From Hahella sp. CCB-MM4 (lineage in GTDB: Bacteria; Pseudomonadota; Gammaproteobacteria; Pseudomonadales; Oleiphilaceae), in assembly GCF_002260525.1 (NCBI RefSeq), contig NZ_MRYI01000018.1, positions 1 to 64,000 on the forward strand: a stretch of 64,000 nt of DNA, read 5' to 3'. Below the pieces are notes generated by a model. The model had not been told where the DNA came from. It did not search any database and saw only the letters and a list, made by a program, of their open reading frames with translations. The position numbers and the translations under genes were made by a program. Below, piece after piece: positions 6,513 through 17,160 of the stretch; within the stretch, counting starts at the first letter, position 1; each line of letters starts with the position of its first letter.

Positions 6513-8210
6513 ATGAGTCTCAAAGAGTTAGTTAAAGGAAAGTCTCCTATCGAGATGTTCTATCACTGGGAGAAAAACGCCCCCAACCATCTCTACTTAC
6601 GCCAGCCGGTCAACGGACAATGGCATGAATTCACCTGGTCCCAGGTAAGCGACAAGGTTCGACGCCTGACCAGTGCCCTATACAAACTCGGCTTCGAGAG
6701 AGGCGACAAGATCGCACTGCTCTCCAAGAACTGCGCCGAGTGGATCATCACCGATCTTGCACTGCAACTTGGCGGTTTCGTCAGCGTTCCTCTATATGTG
6801 GACCAAACGCCGGATACCTTCCGCTATATCCTTGAGCACTCGGACAGCAAAGCCATCTTTGTTGGAAAACTGGACAAACCGGTATGGGATCGGCTTGGAA
6901 GCAGTGTGCCGGAAGACCTGATTAAAATCGGCTTTTCGTTCCACGGCGCTGACGGCGATTTCCAGCGTGAGGGCGAAGTTGATCATATGCTGGCGGACCT
7001 GATTGCAGATTCAACCCCCTACGCTGAAAGCCCCGTTCCCTCAGACAGCGATGTGTGGACCATCGTATATACCTCAGGAACCACCGGTTATCCGAAAGGG
7101 GTGGTACACGGTTATCGGGCACCACGTCACGTCGGCTATCGCGCGCTGGAGACCTTTGATATCAACGGGAATGACCGTTGCCTGTCGTTCCTTCCGTTGG
7201 CCCACGTCGCAGAACGTTTGCTGGTAGAAACCACCAGTCTGTATTCAGGCATGGTCATCAGTTTCAGCCAGTCCCTGAACACTTTCCAGAATGATCTGAT
7301 TTCCGTACAGCCGACGGTATTTTTCTCCGTGCCACGACTCTGGAAAAAATTCCAGGGCGGCATTCTGACCAAAGTGCCCCAGCAGAAGCTGGACAAGTTA
7401 CTGAAAATTCCTTTGGTACGCAGCCTGATCGCGAAGAAGCTGCGTAAAGCCTTGGGACTCGGTCAGGCGAGGATTATCGTATCTGGCGCAGCTCCAATTT
7501 CTCCTGCTCTGCTCGAATGGTATTCCAAGCTGGGCATTGAGATTGTAGAAGGCTATGGGATGACAGAAAACTTCGCCTATGGCTTTATCGGCCGCCCTGG
7601 GCACAACAAACAGGGTACTGTCGGTAAGGCAATGCCTGACAATGGCTTCAAGCTAAGCGCGGAAGGCGAAATTCTGTTCAAATGTCCAACCGTCATGTCC
7701 GAGTACTACAAAGACGAGGAGAAAACCCGGGAAGCGCTCACCGAAGACGGCTACTACCGTTCCGGCGATCTGGGTGAAATTGACGGCGAAGGTTATCTAA
7801 GAGTGACCGGCCGGGTGAAAGAGATCTTCAAGACCGAAAAGGGTGAATATGTGGCACCGGCTCCCATCGAAGCCAAGCTCTCATCCTTTAAAGGGTTTGA
7901 ACAGATCTGCATCGCCGGTACCGGCTTGAAGCAACCGATCGCGGTGGTCACTCTCAACGAATTGGTCCTGAACACGCCGAAAGATCAGCTGAGCAAAGAC
8001 ATTACGGAGTTTCTCAAGCAGATCAACACAACATTGCTGAACCATGAGAAAGTTTCCGGTGTTGTGATTTCCAATACAGACTGGTCACCGGATACCGGCC
8101 TTGTCACCCCGACGCTCAAGGTAAAAAGAAATAAGCTTGAAGAGCGTTACGGCGAATTGATGACGAACCTGGATCAGTCCGGAGATACCATCGCCTGGGA
8201 AAACGCCTGA
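6513..8210 (+). CDS. AMP-binding acyl-CoA ligase (long-chain fatty-acid type)
   Basis: This ANL-superfamily enzyme activates a carboxylic acid with ATP to an acyl-adenylate, then transfers it to CoA. The 565 residues carry the P-loop YTSGTTGYPKG (about 187-197), the adenine motif EGYGMTENFAYG (about 344-355) and the hinge motif YYRSGDLGEID with VKEIFKTEKGEYVAP near the C-terminus. The DGYYRSGDLG and KTEKGEYVAP forms are usual in long-chain fatty acyl-CoA synthetases. AGGAAGGAAAG precedes the ATG. It is a single-gene unit closed by a terminator. Chain-length preference is not readable. Confidence 0.85.
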   Translation: MSLKELVKGKSPIEMFYHWEKNAPNHLYLRQPVNGQWHEFTWSQVSDKVRRLTSALYKLGFERGDKIALLSKNCAEWIITDLALQLGGFVSVPLYVDQTPDTFRYILEHSDSKAIFVGKLDKPVWDRLGSSVPEDLIKIGFSFHGADGDFQREGEVDHMLADLIADSTPYAESPVPSDSDVWTIVYTSGTTGYPKGVVHGYRAPRHVGYRALETFDINGNDRCLSFLPLAHVAERLLVETTSLYSGMVISFSQSLNTFQNDLISVQPTVFFSVPRLWKKFQGGILTKVPQQKLDKLLKIPLVRSLIAKKLRKALGLGQARIIVSGAAPISPALLEWYSKLGIEIVEGYGMTENFAYGFIGRPGHNKQGTVGKAMPDNGFKLSAEGEILFKCPTVMSEYYKDEEKTREALTEDGYYRSGDLGEIDGEGYLRVTGRVKEIFKTEKGEYVAPAPIEAKLSSFKGFEQICIAGTGLKQPIAVVTLNELVLNTPKDQLSKDITEFLKQINTTLLNHEKVSGVVISNTDWSPDTGLVTPTLKVKRNKLEERYGELMTNLDQSGDTIAWENA

Positions 8211-8240
8211 TCAGATAACTGATAACAACACAGTAATATC

Positions 8241-8269
8241 AACGGGAGCCCTCAAGGCTCCCGTTTTTT
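8241..8269 (+). terminator. Rho-independent terminator after the acyl-CoA ligase gene
   Basis: AACGGGAGCC pairs perfectly with GGCTCCCGTT across a five-base loop and is followed by six T. This is a textbook intrinsic terminator 30 bases after the stop codon. Confidence 0.95.
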
Positions 8270-8374
8270 ATCTGACGTTCGATCTATCGACCTCCCTGTT
8301 CACATTTCTCCCGCCATCCCTGCGCGCTTTAATTTACGCCAATCCGAATTTATACCAATCCGCATCAATCCACT

Positions 8375-8803
8375 TCAATCTACATCCGGGCCCGCATCAG
8401 CGTAGCGGCATAATGTATCGTTGGTGTCGAACCAGGGAATTCGGCTGTCAGTCCAGATATGATATTCCGGAACCACTGCTGCCGGCTTGTCCAGACTGGC
8501 GATGGTAATATCCACCGTTCTCGGGCGCGTGGTCTTGCGAAATATGAGTTGCGTACCACACTGACTACAGAATTTCCTCTGGTAATGGGCGGAAGACTTA
8601 TAGGCTTTGGGTTTACCCTGAACGATTGTCAAAGCCTCCTGCTGGACAGTAAGCCAGGCAAGTACCGGTGCGCCGCTGGAACACTGGCAAAGCCGGCAAT
8701 GACAATACCCGGCATCAACCAGCTCACCTTCAATCCTGTACCGAACCGCACCACACAGACATCCACCATTAACCTGTAGCTGTTTATTCGGCTGGTTATT
8801 CAT
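8375..8803 (-). CDS. GFA/CENP-V domain zinc protein
   Basis: Proteins of the GFA family (named after glutathione-dependent formaldehyde-activating enzyme) bind two zinc ions through conserved cysteines. All are visible: GGCLCGAVRY (about residues 12-21), CHCRLCQ (about 34-40) and FCSQCGTQL (about 78-86). The ATG at 8803 has AAGGGG about 7 bases upstream, so it is preferred to the GTG at 8812. Most members, this one included, have no proven reaction. Its promoter region is shared with amgK and holds the TCTGCTTA repeat. Confidence 0.85.
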   Translation of the reverse strand: MNNQPNKQLQVNGGCLCGAVRYRIEGELVDAGYCHCRLCQCSSGAPVLAWLTVQQEALTIVQGKPKAYKSSAHYQRKFCSQCGTQLIFRKTTRPRTVDITIASLDKPAAVVPEYHIWTDSRIPWFDTNDTLCRYADAGPDVD

Positions 8804-8836
8804 CACTGCCACCCCTTATGATTCATTCTTGGCCGA

Positions 8837-8892
8837 TCTGCTTATCTGCTTATCTGCTTATCTGCTTATCTGCTTATCTGCTTATCTGCTTA
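8837..8892. repeat. Seven tandem copies of the 8-bp unit TCTGCTTA
   Basis: Seven perfect head-to-tail copies of TCTGCTTA occupy the divergent intergenic region, 33 bases from the GFA start and 130 bases from the amgK start. Perfect repeats of this unit length are prone to slipped-strand changes. Being outside coding sequence, a change would alter promoter or operator spacing and not a reading frame. Confidence 0.95.
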
Positions 8893-9022
8893 TCAATGAT
8901 AACTTGAGCCACTTGAGTCACTTGTGAACAGATCCAGCTTTCCGGTTGAGATCATTGTCCCCCGACTCCAGTCGCGGCATAATCCGTCCTCCCAAGATGT
9001 GATCACAAGGCCTCTCTTGTCA

Positions 9023-10111
9023 ATGGATTCCAGATTAGAACTCGCACACCAGTGGCTGAGCGAATTTTTCAGCAATGCCGATTTCGAAATTTCGGTACTT
9101 TCCGACGACGCCAGCTTTCGCCGCTATTTTCGCGTGCACTATGGATTTCAGCGATATGCCTTGATGGATGCTCCTCCGGATAAGGAAAGCTGCCATCCGT
9201 TTCTCGCCATTGCCACCACCTGGCGTCAGGCTGGCATTCCGGTGCCACTGGTCTATGCAGCAGACCTTGATCAGGGATTCATGCTACTGGAGGATTTTGG
9301 CGACGTAACCTTCCTGAACAATGCCAGGGAACAGAGTGACCAGCTTTATCCCTTGGCTTTGGAAACATTACTGCCAATACAGCAAGCCCCCATTCCAGAC
9401 GATTACCCCCTGCCTCCCTTTGACGACACTATGTGCCGGTTCGAGCTGGGAATTTTCCCTGAATGGTTTCTGGAGAAACTGCTGGGGCTGTCTTTGTCAG
9501 ATGAGAAGTCTCAACTATTACAAAGTACCTTCGATATTCTGGCAGAGAACTCCCGGACTCAACCTCAGGTTGTCATGCATCGGGATTACCACTCCCGCAA
9601 TCTGATGATCAAAGAGGACGGCAGCCTGGGCGTAATCGATTTTCAGGGAGCCGTTATCGGCCCCATCGCCTATGACGTGGCGTCGCTACTCAAAGACTGC
9701 TACATCCGTTGGCCCGAGGACAAAGTCTCTGAATGGCTGAGTTATTATCTAGAAAAACTGAATGAACAACGCACCAGCCAGGAAGAACCTGAGATAGATC
9801 CGGCAGAGTTTCGCCGCTGGTTTGACCTGATAGGAATGCAACGACATATCAAAGTCGCCGGGCTGTTTTCCCGTCTTTCACTGAGAGACGGGAAACATGG
9901 GTATTTGAAGGATATTCCGCTTACCCTCGATTACATTATCGACGCCAGCAGCCGCTATCCTGAACTGGCAGCCTTTCACCAATGGCTACAGGACGAGTTG
10001 AAACCTCAATTTCTTCAGCATTTAAATTCACCGGATAATGCTTCTCCAGATACCGCTTCCACGGATAACCCATCAGAGGATCACAGTAAGGACTCCCCAT
10101 GCGCGCCATGA
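9023..10111 (+). CDS. amgK: Anomeric N-acetylmuramate/N-acetylglucosamine kinase AmgK
   Basis: AmgK phosphorylates MurNAc at C1 in the cytosol so that MurU can make UDP-MurNAc, the cell-wall recycling shortcut of Pseudomonas that bypasses de novo synthesis and confers intrinsic fosfomycin tolerance. The protein is an aminoglycoside-phosphotransferase-fold kinase: catalytic loop [13 protein letters not shown] (about residues 182-194) and metal-binding [11 protein letters not shown] (about 202-212). The ATG at 9023 gives 362 residues and a family-like start ([12 protein letters not shown]). Its end overlaps murU by 13 bases, which confirms the pair. The C-terminal tail ([18 protein letters not shown]) is low-complexity and probably disordered. 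Confidence 0.9.
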   Translation: MDSRLELAHQWLSEFFSNADFEISVLSDDASFRRYFRVHYGFQRYALMDAPPDKESCHPFLAIATTWRQAGIPVPLVYAADLDQGFMLLEDFGDVTFLNNAREQSDQLYPLALETLLPIQQAPIPDDYPLPPFDDTMCRFELGIFPEWFLEKLLGLSLSDEKSQLLQSTFDILAENSRTQPQVVMHRDYHSRNLMIKEDGSLGVIDFQGAVIGPIAYDVASLLKDCYIRWPEDKVSEWLSYYLEKLNEQRTSQEEPEIDPAEFRRWFDLIGMQRHIKVAGLFSRLSLRDGKHGYLKDIPLTLDYIIDASSRYPELAAFHQWLQDELKPQFLQHLNSPDNASPDTASTDNPSEDHSKDSPCAP

Positions 10112-10785
10112 TTCTTGCCGCGGGGCTAGGTACCCGCATGCGTCCGCTCACGGACAAAACACCGAAGCCGTTGTTGAAAGCCGGAGCCCACACGTTGATC
10201 GAACACAGCATTATCAAGCTGGTCAATGCCGGGATTTCAGAGCTGGTGATCAATCACGCCTGGCTGGGCCAGCAGGTAGAGGATTTTCTCGGTGACGGCT
10301 CCCGCTATGGCGCCAATATAAGTTATTCAGCAGAACGGGAACCTTTGGAAACCGCGGGCGGAATCCGTCAGGCTCTGCCTTTGCTGGATGAAGGTGACGA
10401 TCAGCCATTCCTGCTGGTGAATGGAGACATCTGGACAGACCTTGATTTAGGCAGACTGGCTGGCATATCCCTGGCGGCCGATGACCTGGCGCACCTGGTG
10501 CTGGTGGATAATCCGGAGCATCATACCACTGGAGATTTTTACCTCGACGATCAAGGGCGGGTCCATACCCGTGGCACCAACATGCTGACCTACGCGGGTA
10601 TCGGCATTTACCGTCCAAGCCTGTTTGCATCGGTCCCCAGGGGAGTCTATCCATTGGCCCCTGTATTAAGAAACGCCATGCAGAAAGGTAAAGTCAGCGG
10701 AGAACATTTCACCGGACAATGGTACGACATTGGAACACCGGAAAGATTACAGTGGCTGGATAACAAACTGAGCGCCGGACAATAA
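10099..10785 (+). CDS. murU: N-acetylmuramate alpha-1-phosphate uridylyltransferase MurU
   Basis: MurU transfers UMP from UTP to MurNAc-1-phosphate made by AmgK, giving UDP-MurNAc and pyrophosphate. It is a GT-A-fold nucleotidyltransferase of 228 residues with the signature [20 protein letters not shown] at the N-terminus, a substrate-binding Lys in PKPLLKAG, the metal-binding NGDIWTD (about residue 112) and a C-terminal [10 protein letters not shown]. The start codon lies inside the end of amgK, so the two are translationally coupled. Confidence 0.92.
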   Translation: MRAMILAAGLGTRMRPLTDKTPKPLLKAGAHTLIEHSIIKLVNAGISELVINHAWLGQQVEDFLGDGSRYGANISYSAEREPLETAGGIRQALPLLDEGDDQPFLLVNGDIWTDLDLGRLAGISLAADDLAHLVLVDNPEHHTTGDFYLDDQGRVHTRGTNMLTYAGIGIYRPSLFASVPRGVYPLAPVLRNAMQKGKVSGEHFTGQWYDIGTPERLQWLDNKLSAGQ

Positions 10786-10816
10786 ACTGGGTGCTGGACA
10801 ATAAACAGAGCGAGCC

Positions 10817-10857
10817 GCCCGGTTAACGACCGGGCTGGACTGGGGTCACAAGACCCC
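10817..10857. terminator. Paired hairpins between convergent murU and the DUF3530 gene
   Basis: Two stable stems, GCCCGGT/ACCGGGC (10817-10835) and GGGGTC/GACCCC (10842-10857), fill the space between converging genes. Neither has a T-run, so termination is plausible from position but not proven. Just before them, GCCGGACAATAAACTGG and a near copy lie in tandem across the murU stop. Confidence 0.4.
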
Positions 10858-10865
10858 GCTCAACA

Positions 10866-12107
10866 TCAATTAGCATTTCCTTTGTCGACATATTTCATTC
10901 CCGGAGCTTCCTTCTTCAGCCAGGCATGGACACGATTCTGCAGCTGCCGGGTACCACTTCCAATCAGGACAGTACTCCCCGCAAGTCCATCCTGGCGATA
11001 GAACTCCATTCCGTTCCGATGAGCAAAATCCATACGGGACTTCACTGCATCCTTCAGACCCTCCTTTGATGAATCGTAGATATCGAGCACCTTACGCTCA
11101 AGAAATCCGGGGGCAGCCTCCTTCAGTTCAACCAACAGATCCTGATCAAATTCCGCATCGACCCAGATAAATCCCTGCAGGCTTTGGGCATATTCCGGAT
11201 ACGCGATCAAGAATCTGACCATCTCCTCGGCACCTCTCCCAACACCAAGCATTACCCGGTTTTCCAGTCCGAACCCTTGCAGCTGGGTCAAACCGAGATT
11301 GATTCGTTGGGTATTGCCAATTCCGCCAGAATCGGGTCTCGATTTCTGGCTTTGCGTTTCTTGGGCATTAATGTCGATCTTCTCTGAAACGGCCTCTTCT
11401 ATCGGTACGGCTTCCTGTTCAAGTTTCGCGGTGGCCTCATTGGTCGCATCAAGCTCACTTTGTGACAGCTCCGGCCCACTGGCGTCCGGTTCTTCAACAG
11501 CATTGGAGCCACCTGTGGTGGGCTCTGTTTCAGCATTCTTCTGCTCAGAGGAAGGATCTTTCGGATAGGGAAAATTTTCGTCCGTCCTGGGCAGCAACAC
11601 ACGTTCGGGGAGACCGGGTGCATCCGGATAGGATAACGCCAGAGACAAGGTGTGCCATCCGGCGTCCGGCATGGATTTTCTCAATTCGCCGATAACACCG
11701 GGCCAATCCGGATGCTGCCCCACGTCATGTAGCATCAGCATCGCTCCCTCAGCCTGAGCCTTATTCGCAGGCAGGTACAGGGCCATGACGGCAGCGACAT
11801 CTCCCTGCCGTCCGTTCAGCCAGAGCACCTGCTTGGGATCGATACTACGGGCCAACTGCAAGAGTTGGGACTTCTCTGAGTTCTCCACCGGTGGCCGGGA
11901 TGCATCATTCGCGGCCATCGTGTCCTGATCTTCTTTGCTTGAGACATTTTCAGCTGCCGTGTCATTTCCCGCAGCCGGTTCAGGATCCGCTGCCGATACC
12001 GACAGCGATGATACCGGCATTAAGAGCAGCGCCAGGACGAACATCAGAACGACCGAAGGTCTGTTCAATACTGCAAATATGTTCCGGCAGTTTTTATAGA
12101 AATCCAT
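10866..12107 (-). CDS. DUF3530 family exported protein (alpha/beta-hydrolase-like)
   Basis: This 413-residue protein has a long hydrophobic segment (SVVLMFVLALLLMPVSSLSV, about residues 18-37) ending in a signal-peptidase-like ASAAD-type site, so it is exported or anchored. It then has a Glu/Ser/Thr-rich linker (about 130-240) and a hydrolase-like domain with LMLHDVGQHPDWPGVIGELR and VMLGVGRGAEEMVRFLI, which resembles the nucleophile elbow region but with Gly-Arg-Gly in place of the usual GxSxG. This pattern is DUF3530, a family of unknown function. The ATG at 12107 is chosen for the signal peptide; upstream ATGs are possible. Confidence 0.7.
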   Translation of the reverse strand: MDFYKNCRNIFAVLNRPSVVLMFVLALLLMPVSSLSVSAADPEPAAGNDTAAENVSSKEDQDTMAANDASRPPVENSEKSQLLQLARSIDPKQVLWLNGRQGDVAAVMALYLPANKAQAEGAMLMLHDVGQHPDWPGVIGELRKSMPDAGWHTLSLALSYPDAPGLPERVLLPRTDENFPYPKDPSSEQKNAETEPTTGGSNAVEEPDASGPELSQSELDATNEATAKLEQEAVPIEEAVSEKIDINAQETQSQKSRPDSGGIGNTQRINLGLTQLQGFGLENRVMLGVGRGAEEMVRFLIAYPEYAQSLQGFIWVDAEFDQDLLVELKEAAPGFLERKVLDIYDSSKEGLKDAVKSRMDFAHRNGMEFYRQDGLAGSTVLIGSGTRQLQNRVHAWLKKEAPGMKYVDKGNAN

Positions 12108-12314
12108 AGGCGCTTCAGTGTGATGATGAATGATCTTCATATAGAACAGGCTTTTCCAGCTGACCGGCGTCAGCCCCTTAGAGTTTCTGTTGAACATTAA
12201 GCATAACAGTATAGGCCCGCAGGCCCCAGCACGTTACAATAGCCGACTTTGTTGCCTGGGGATGAAGTCCCTCCCCGGCGCCTGACATGAACACCAACCC
12301 GGAGACGCTTTATC

Positions 12315-12992
12315 ATGGCTGCCCCACTGATTGCCCCTTCCATCCTGTCCGCCGACTTTGCCCGCCTGGGAGAAGAAGTTGAGAATGTTCTCAAAGCCGG
12401 TGCAGATATTGTGCATTTTGATGTAATGGACAATCACTACGTACCCAATCTGACCATTGGCCCCATGGTTTGCAAAGCACTGCGTGATTACGGCATTGAA
12501 GCCCCCATCGACGTTCACCTGATGGTAAAACCGGTGGATTCCATGATTGAATCCTTCATTGAGGCCGGTGCCACATACATTACTTTTCACCCTGAAGCGT
12601 CCGAGCATATCGACCGGTCCCTGCAAATCATCAAGTCTGCCGGTTGCAAAGCTGGTCTGGTGTTCAACCCGGCGACACCTCTTCATTACATGGACTACGT
12701 ACTGGACAAACTGGACATGGTCCTGCTGATGAGTGTGAACCCCGGCTTCGGCGGCCAGGCGTTTATCCCGGCAACCTTGCAGAAGCTGCGTGAAGCTCGC
12801 GCGAAAATCGATGCCAGCGGCCTGCCGATCCGGTTGGAAATTGATGGTGGTGTTAAAGTGGACAATATCCGGGATATTGCCGCCGCCGGTGCAGACACAT
12901 TCGTTGCCGGTTCTGCCATCTTCAATACCGATGACTACGCCGCCACAATCGCAGAGATGCGCAAGCAGATTGCCCTCGCCGAAAGCGTATGA
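12315..12992 (+). CDS. rpe: Ribulose-phosphate 3-epimerase
   Basis: Rpe interconverts ribulose-5-phosphate and xylulose-5-phosphate in the pentose phosphate pathway. It is a 225-residue TIM barrel with [16 protein letters not shown] at the N-terminus, the metal and acid residues in [17 protein letters not shown] (about residues 34-50), the signature VHLMV and [14 protein letters not shown] (about 137-150), and the phosphate-binding EIDGGV and GSAIF. The last codons overlap gph by four bases (ATGA), so they form an operon, as in Pseudomonas and E. coli. Confidence 0.95.
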   Translation: MAAPLIAPSILSADFARLGEEVENVLKAGADIVHFDVMDNHYVPNLTIGPMVCKALRDYGIEAPIDVHLMVKPVDSMIESFIEAGATYITFHPEASEHIDRSLQIIKSAGCKAGLVFNPATPLHYMDYVLDKLDMVLLMSVNPGFGGQAFIPATLQKLREARAKIDASGLPIRLEIDGGVKVDNIRDIAAAGADTFVAGSAIFNTDDYAATIAEMRKQIALAESV

Positions 12993-13702
12993 ATCGAGTC
13001 CCGCCATCCAATCATGACCTGCTGAACAGGATCAGAGAGCGCCGGTTCCGACTGGCGCTGTTCGACCTGGACGGCACCCTGGTAGATTCCGTTCCGGATC
13101 TGGCCGATGCGATTGATTACAGCCTGGCAGGCCTGGGCTACTCGCCTGCCGGAGAAGGATTGGTCCGGCTGTGGGTGGGCAACGGCGCTCCCATGCTGGT
13201 GAAGCGGGCACTGGCCCATACTTTGTCTCTTACTTCCACAGAAGCTGTGCCGGAAGAGGTTTACCAGGAAGCCTACCAGCGGTTCCTTGATCATTATCAA
13301 CAGCACTTTGCCAACCGCACCGTGTTGTATAGCGGCACTCTGGACCTGCTGCGGCACTGGCATGAGCAAGGCATCACGATTGGCCTGATCACGAATAAAC
13401 CCGGGCAGTTTACCGGACCACTCTGTCAGGAACTGGGAATCTCCAGATACTTTTCCGTGATGCTCTCCGGCGATACGTTACCAGTGAAGAAACCCGACCC
13501 CATGCCTCTGCTTCATGCCTGTCGCGAACTGGGAATTCCAACATCGGAAACCATCATGATCGGTGATTCCGTGCATGACCTGAATGCGGCAAGGGCGGCA
13601 GACATCAGCGCGGTCTGTGTCAGCTATGGGTACAACCACGGCGCTGACATTTGTGAATCAGGACCCGACTTGCTGGTTGATTCATTGGCGGAGCTTTTGT
13701 AA
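12989..13702 (+). CDS. gph: Phosphoglycolate phosphatase
   Basis: Gph removes phosphate from 2-phosphoglycolate formed during DNA repair and metabolism. This HAD-superfamily protein of 237 residues has motif [12 protein letters not shown] (about residues 26-36, nucleophile Asp), motif II LITNKPG (about 132-138), the motif III Lys in VKKPDP, and motif [15 protein letters not shown] (about 192-204). It is coupled to rpe and lies upstream of trpE, the order known in Pseudomonas. Confidence 0.93.
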   Translation: MNRVPPSNHDLLNRIRERRFRLALFDLDGTLVDSVPDLADAIDYSLAGLGYSPAGEGLVRLWVGNGAPMLVKRALAHTLSLTSTEAVPEEVYQEAYQRFLDHYQQHFANRTVLYSGTLDLLRHWHEQGITIGLITNKPGQFTGPLCQELGISRYFSVMLSGDTLPVKKPDPMPLLHACRELGIPTSETIMIGDSVHDLNAARAADISAVCVSYGYNHGADICESGPDLLVDSLAELL

Positions 13703-14013
13703 GCTACTGGCTTGATTGATGTAACAGAGCAAAACTGTGAACACAACAACACACCACATCCTCACCAAACCTGTTTCAGGTGCCTCCTTTCGATGGCGCT
13801 AGGCGCCTTACATTCTTCTTTCGCCCCGACGATAACCAGCATGTCATCGTCAAGCTCCAATATATCGTTTTGAGTTGATCGATCGGCCCGGATTCTGCCG
13901 ATTGACGCAATTAGTTCGGACAATTCGCCTGTTTACCCGTGTATCATGAATTGATCATGGACACGAGCTAATCAAAAGGTAACACGACAGGCCCCTGATA
14001 CAGGTTTAAGAAA
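13703..14013. other. Intergenic region gph-trpE
   Basis: A small hairpin GGCGC-TAG-GCGCC followed by a pyrimidine-rich stretch (about 13795-13825) may end the rpe-gph message. I looked for a tryptophan-rich leader peptide as in enteric trp attenuation and found none. The trpE promoter must lie in the last 200 bases, but no strong -35/-10 pair stands out. Confidence 0.4.
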
Positions 14014-15489
14014 ATGACTCCTGAGCAACTTGCCCAGTTTAAACAACAAGGATACAACCGCGTCCCAGTGGTTCGTGAGGTGATGGCGGACCTGGACACT
14101 CCGCTATCCACCTATCTGAAACTCGCCAACCAGCCCTACAGCTACCTGTTGGAGTCGGTCCAGGGCGGAGAAAAATGGGGGCGTTACTCCATTATCGGCC
14201 TTCCCTGCCAACAGATATTGAAAGTCACCGGACATCATATTTCCATCACCCGTTCCGGTACCGAAGTCGAATCTTATGAAAGCAAGGACCCGCTGGCCTT
14301 TATTGAAGAATTCCAGCAACGTTTCAAAGTGCCGGATCTGGATCACCTTCCCCGCTTTAATGGCGGTCTGGTAGGTTATTTCGGCTATGACACCATTCGC
14401 TACATCGAACCCAAATTAGCGGATTCTGTACCACCTGATGAACTCAATACGCCGGATATTCTGTTGATGGTGTCGGACGAAGTGGTGGTCTTTGACAATC
14501 TCAGTGGTCGCCTGATCCTCATCCATCATGTGGACCCGGCAGACGAGAATGGATTGAGCCGAGCGGAACAGCGTCTGGATGAACTGGAAACCCGGTTACG
14601 GCGCCCGCTTCCCGAGCACAATCTTCATGTGGAGCACGAACAACAGGCGGAGGAAGACGACTTCCAATCCCGGTTTGCCCAGCCCGATTTCGAAGCTGCG
14701 GTGGACAAAATCAAGGAATACGTCCTCGCGGGAGATGTCATGCAAACCGTCATTTCCCAACGTATGTCCACTCCCTTTTCCTCCCCGCCCATTAACCTTT
14801 ATCGCTCCCTTCGCTGCCTGAACCCGTCTCCTTACATGTACTACCTGCATCTGGATGACTTTTATGTAGTGGGTTCATCTCCCGAAATTCTGACACGACT
14901 GGAAGACGGCGAAGTCACGGTGCGTCCGATCGCGGGAACCCGTAAGCGTGGCCGCAATGAAGCAGAAGACCTGGCACTGGAAGCCGAACTGCTGGCCGAC
15001 CCTAAAGAGCTGGCGGAACATTTGATGCTCATTGATCTCGGCCGAAATGATGTGGGACGGGTCAGCGAAATCGGATCAGTGACGCTGACCGACAAGATGA
15101 TTATCGAGCGTTACTCACATGTCATGCACATTGTGTCGAACGTTACCGGCAAACTGAAAGAAGGCCTCTCCGCCATTGATGTACTCAAAGCAACCTTACC
15201 GGCCGGAACCCTAAGCGGAGCCCCGAAAATCCGGGCAATGGAAATCATTGATGAACTTGAGCCGGTGAAGCGAGGCGTTTACGGTGGTGCTGTCGGATAC
15301 TTATCCTGGAACGGCAACATGGATACAGCAATCGCGATTCGTACCGCAGTTATCAAGGATCAGGTTCTGTACCTTCAGGCGGGAGCAGGCGTCGTCGCCG
15401 ACTCGGTTCCCCGGCTGGAGTGGAAAGAAACCCTCAATAAAGGGCGCGCGGTTTTCCGCGCCGTGGCAATGGCACAAAAAGGTCTTTAA
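14014..15489 (+). CDS. trpE: Anthranilate synthase component I
   Basis: TrpE makes anthranilate from chorismate, using ammonia supplied by TrpG, the first step of tryptophan synthesis. The 491 residues include the feedback-inhibition motif YSYLLES (about residues 44-50), where tryptophan binds, and the catalytic chorismate-binding region with [38 protein letters not shown] and the C-terminal [15 protein letters not shown]. It is 23 bases upstream of trpG. The trpEGDC order without trpBA is the Pseudomonas-type split pathway. Confidence 0.96.
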   Translation: MTPEQLAQFKQQGYNRVPVVREVMADLDTPLSTYLKLANQPYSYLLESVQGGEKWGRYSIIGLPCQQILKVTGHHISITRSGTEVESYESKDPLAFIEEFQQRFKVPDLDHLPRFNGGLVGYFGYDTIRYIEPKLADSVPPDELNTPDILLMVSDEVVVFDNLSGRLILIHHVDPADENGLSRAEQRLDELETRLRRPLPEHNLHVEHEQQAEEDDFQSRFAQPDFEAAVDKIKEYVLAGDVMQTVISQRMSTPFSSPPINLYRSLRCLNPSPYMYYLHLDDFYVVGSSPEILTRLEDGEVTVRPIAGTRKRGRNEAEDLALEAELLADPKELAEHLMLIDLGRNDVGRVSEIGSVTLTDKMIIERYSHVMHIVSNVTGKLKEGLSAIDVLKATLPAGTLSGAPKIRAMEIIDELEPVKRGVYGGAVGYLSWNGNMDTAIAIRTAVIKDQVLYLQAGAGVVADSVPRLEWKETLNKGRAVFRAVAMAQKGL

Positions 15490-15512
15490 ACGAATTCGAG
15501 AGGGTTGATCCA

Positions 15513-16091
15513 ATGTTGGTCATGATAGATAACTACGATTCCTTTACCTACAACGTCGTCCAGTATCTGGGCGAACTGGGTGCAGATGTGCGGGTATTTC
15601 GCAATGACGAAGTTTCCGTGGATGACATCGCCAAGCTGAACCCGGAAAAGATCGTCATTTCCCCGGGCCCCTGCACCCCCAATGAAGCAGGAATCAGCAT
15701 TGACGCCATTAAATACTTTGCCGGAAAAGTTCCATTATTGGGCATCTGCCTCGGCCATCAAAGTATCGGGCAGGCATATGGCGGCGACATTGTTCGCGCC
15801 GGTAAAGTCATGCACGGCAAAACCTCAATGGTGCACCATAACAATACCGGCGTCTTTAAGGGGCTCACAAATCCGTTTGAGGCCACCCGGTATCACTCGC
15901 TGGTGATTCGCCAGGATACCCTGCCGGATTGCCTGGAAATAACCGCCTGGACAGAAAATGAAGATGGCTCGGTGGAGGAAATCATGGGCGTGCGTCATAA
16001 AGAACTCGATATCGAGGGCGTCCAGTTTCATCCCGAGTCCATTCTGACCCAGCATGGGCATGATTTATTGGCGAACTTTTTAAAGCGATAA
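15513..16091 (+). CDS. trpG: Anthranilate synthase component II (glutamine amidotransferase)
   Basis: TrpG is the class-I glutamine amidotransferase that feeds ammonia to TrpE. It has 192 residues with the nucleophile elbow [18 protein letters not shown] (Cys about residue 79), the oxyanion motif [10 protein letters not shown], and the His-Glu of the triad in [11 protein letters not shown] (about 170-180). GAGAGGGT precedes the ATG. In related bacteria this subunit may also serve folate synthesis (PabA role). That cannot be judged here. Confidence 0.95.
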   Translation: MLVMIDNYDSFTYNVVQYLGELGADVRVFRNDEVSVDDIAKLNPEKIVISPGPCTPNEAGISIDAIKYFAGKVPLLGICLGHQSIGQAYGGDIVRAGKVMHGKTSMVHHNNTGVFKGLTNPFEATRYHSLVIRQDTLPDCLEITAWTENEDGSVEEIMGVRHKELDIEGVQFHPESILTQHGHDLLANFLKR

Positions 16092-16112
16092 CGACGGTAC
16101 AGGACAACAACT

Positions 16113-17150
16113 ATGGATATCAAAGCAGCAATTGCCCGGGTTATTGATCATCAGGACCTGAGCACAGAAGAAATGCAGGACGTCATGCAGCAAATCATGA
16201 CGGGAGAAGCCACTCCGGCCCAGATCGGTGGCTTCCTGGTGGGATTACGCATGAAAAGCGAATCCATCGATGAAATTACCGGGGCAGCAATGGTCATGCG
16301 CCAGCTTGCCAGCGGTGTAGATATTGACGAGCCCTACCTGGTGGACACCTGCGGCACCGGCGGAGACGGAGCCAACCTGTTCAACGTCAGTACCGCCAGC
16401 GCATTCGTTGTTGCAGCCGCGGGCGGCAAAGTGGCCAAACACGGCAACCGCAGCGTAAGCAGCAGCACCGGCAGCGCAGATGTTCTGGAGGCTGCCGGCA
16501 TTAACCTGAATCTGAACCCCGAGCAGGTGGCACGTGCCATCAAGGAGATCGGCGTGGGTTTTTTGTTTGCGCCAGCTCATCATAGCGCCATGAAACATGC
16601 GATTGGCCCACGCAAGGAAATGGCAGTGCGCACAATTTTTAATATGCTTGGCCCCATGACTAACCCTGCCAAGGTCAAAAAACAGGTTATCGGTGTTTTC
16701 AGCAAAGCTCTTTGCCGACCAATGGCGGAAGTATTGAAACGTTTGGGAAGCACCCATGTCCTGGTGGTTCATGCCGATGACGGATTGGATGAAATCAGCC
16801 TCGCCGCCCCTACTCATGTGGCAGAGCTGAAGGACGGCGAAGTGATCGAATACCGCATCACACCTGAAGAGCTGGGTATCGAAAGCAAGAGCCTGATCGG
16901 ACTGACTGTCAGCAGCGCCCAGGAAAGCCTCAACCTGATCAAGGGAGCCCTTGGCAAAGAGGACGACGAGATGAGCCGGAAAGCCAGGGATATTATCGCC
17001 CTAAACGCCGGCGCGGCCATTTATGCAGCTGACTTGGCAGCCTCCCTCAAAGAGGGAGTGGCAATGGCTCAGGATGCAATCGGCTCCGGACTGGCATTGG
17101 CCAAGCTGTCAGAGCTGGTCAGCTTCACCGCCTGCTTTAAAGAAGACTAG
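16113..17150 (+). CDS. trpD: Anthranilate phosphoribosyltransferase
   Basis: TrpD joins anthranilate to PRPP, giving phosphoribosylanthranilate. The 345 residues show the PRPP-binding [17 protein letters not shown] (about residues 78-94), [19 protein letters not shown] (about 108-126), and the anthranilate site region [15 protein letters not shown] with the following [15 protein letters not shown] precedes the ATG by nine bases. It is 21 bases after trpG and 10 bases before trpC. Confidence 0.96.
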   Translation: MDIKAAIARVIDHQDLSTEEMQDVMQQIMTGEATPAQIGGFLVGLRMKSESIDEITGAAMVMRQLASGVDIDEPYLVDTCGTGGDGANLFNVSTASAFVVAAAGGKVAKHGNRSVSSSTGSADVLEAAGINLNLNPEQVARAIKEIGVGFLFAPAHHSAMKHAIGPRKEMAVRTIFNMLGPMTNPAKVKKQVIGVFSKALCRPMAEVLKRLGSTHVLVVHADDGLDEISLAAPTHVAELKDGEVIEYRITPEELGIESKSLIGLTVSSAQESLNLIKGALGKEDDEMSRKARDIIALNAGAAIYAADLAASLKEGVAMAQDAIGSGLALAKLSELVSFTACFKED

Positions 17151-17160
17151 GATCTATTCA

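Noticed and set aside
8837-8892. CRISPR array
   Set aside because: The units are 8 bp with no spacers; this is a simple tandem repeat. No CRISPR or cas gene was seen in the window.
13703-14013. trp leader peptide and attenuator before trpE
   Set aside because: The short frames here contain no tryptophan codons and no alternate terminator/antiterminator pair is visible, so classic attenuation is not supported.
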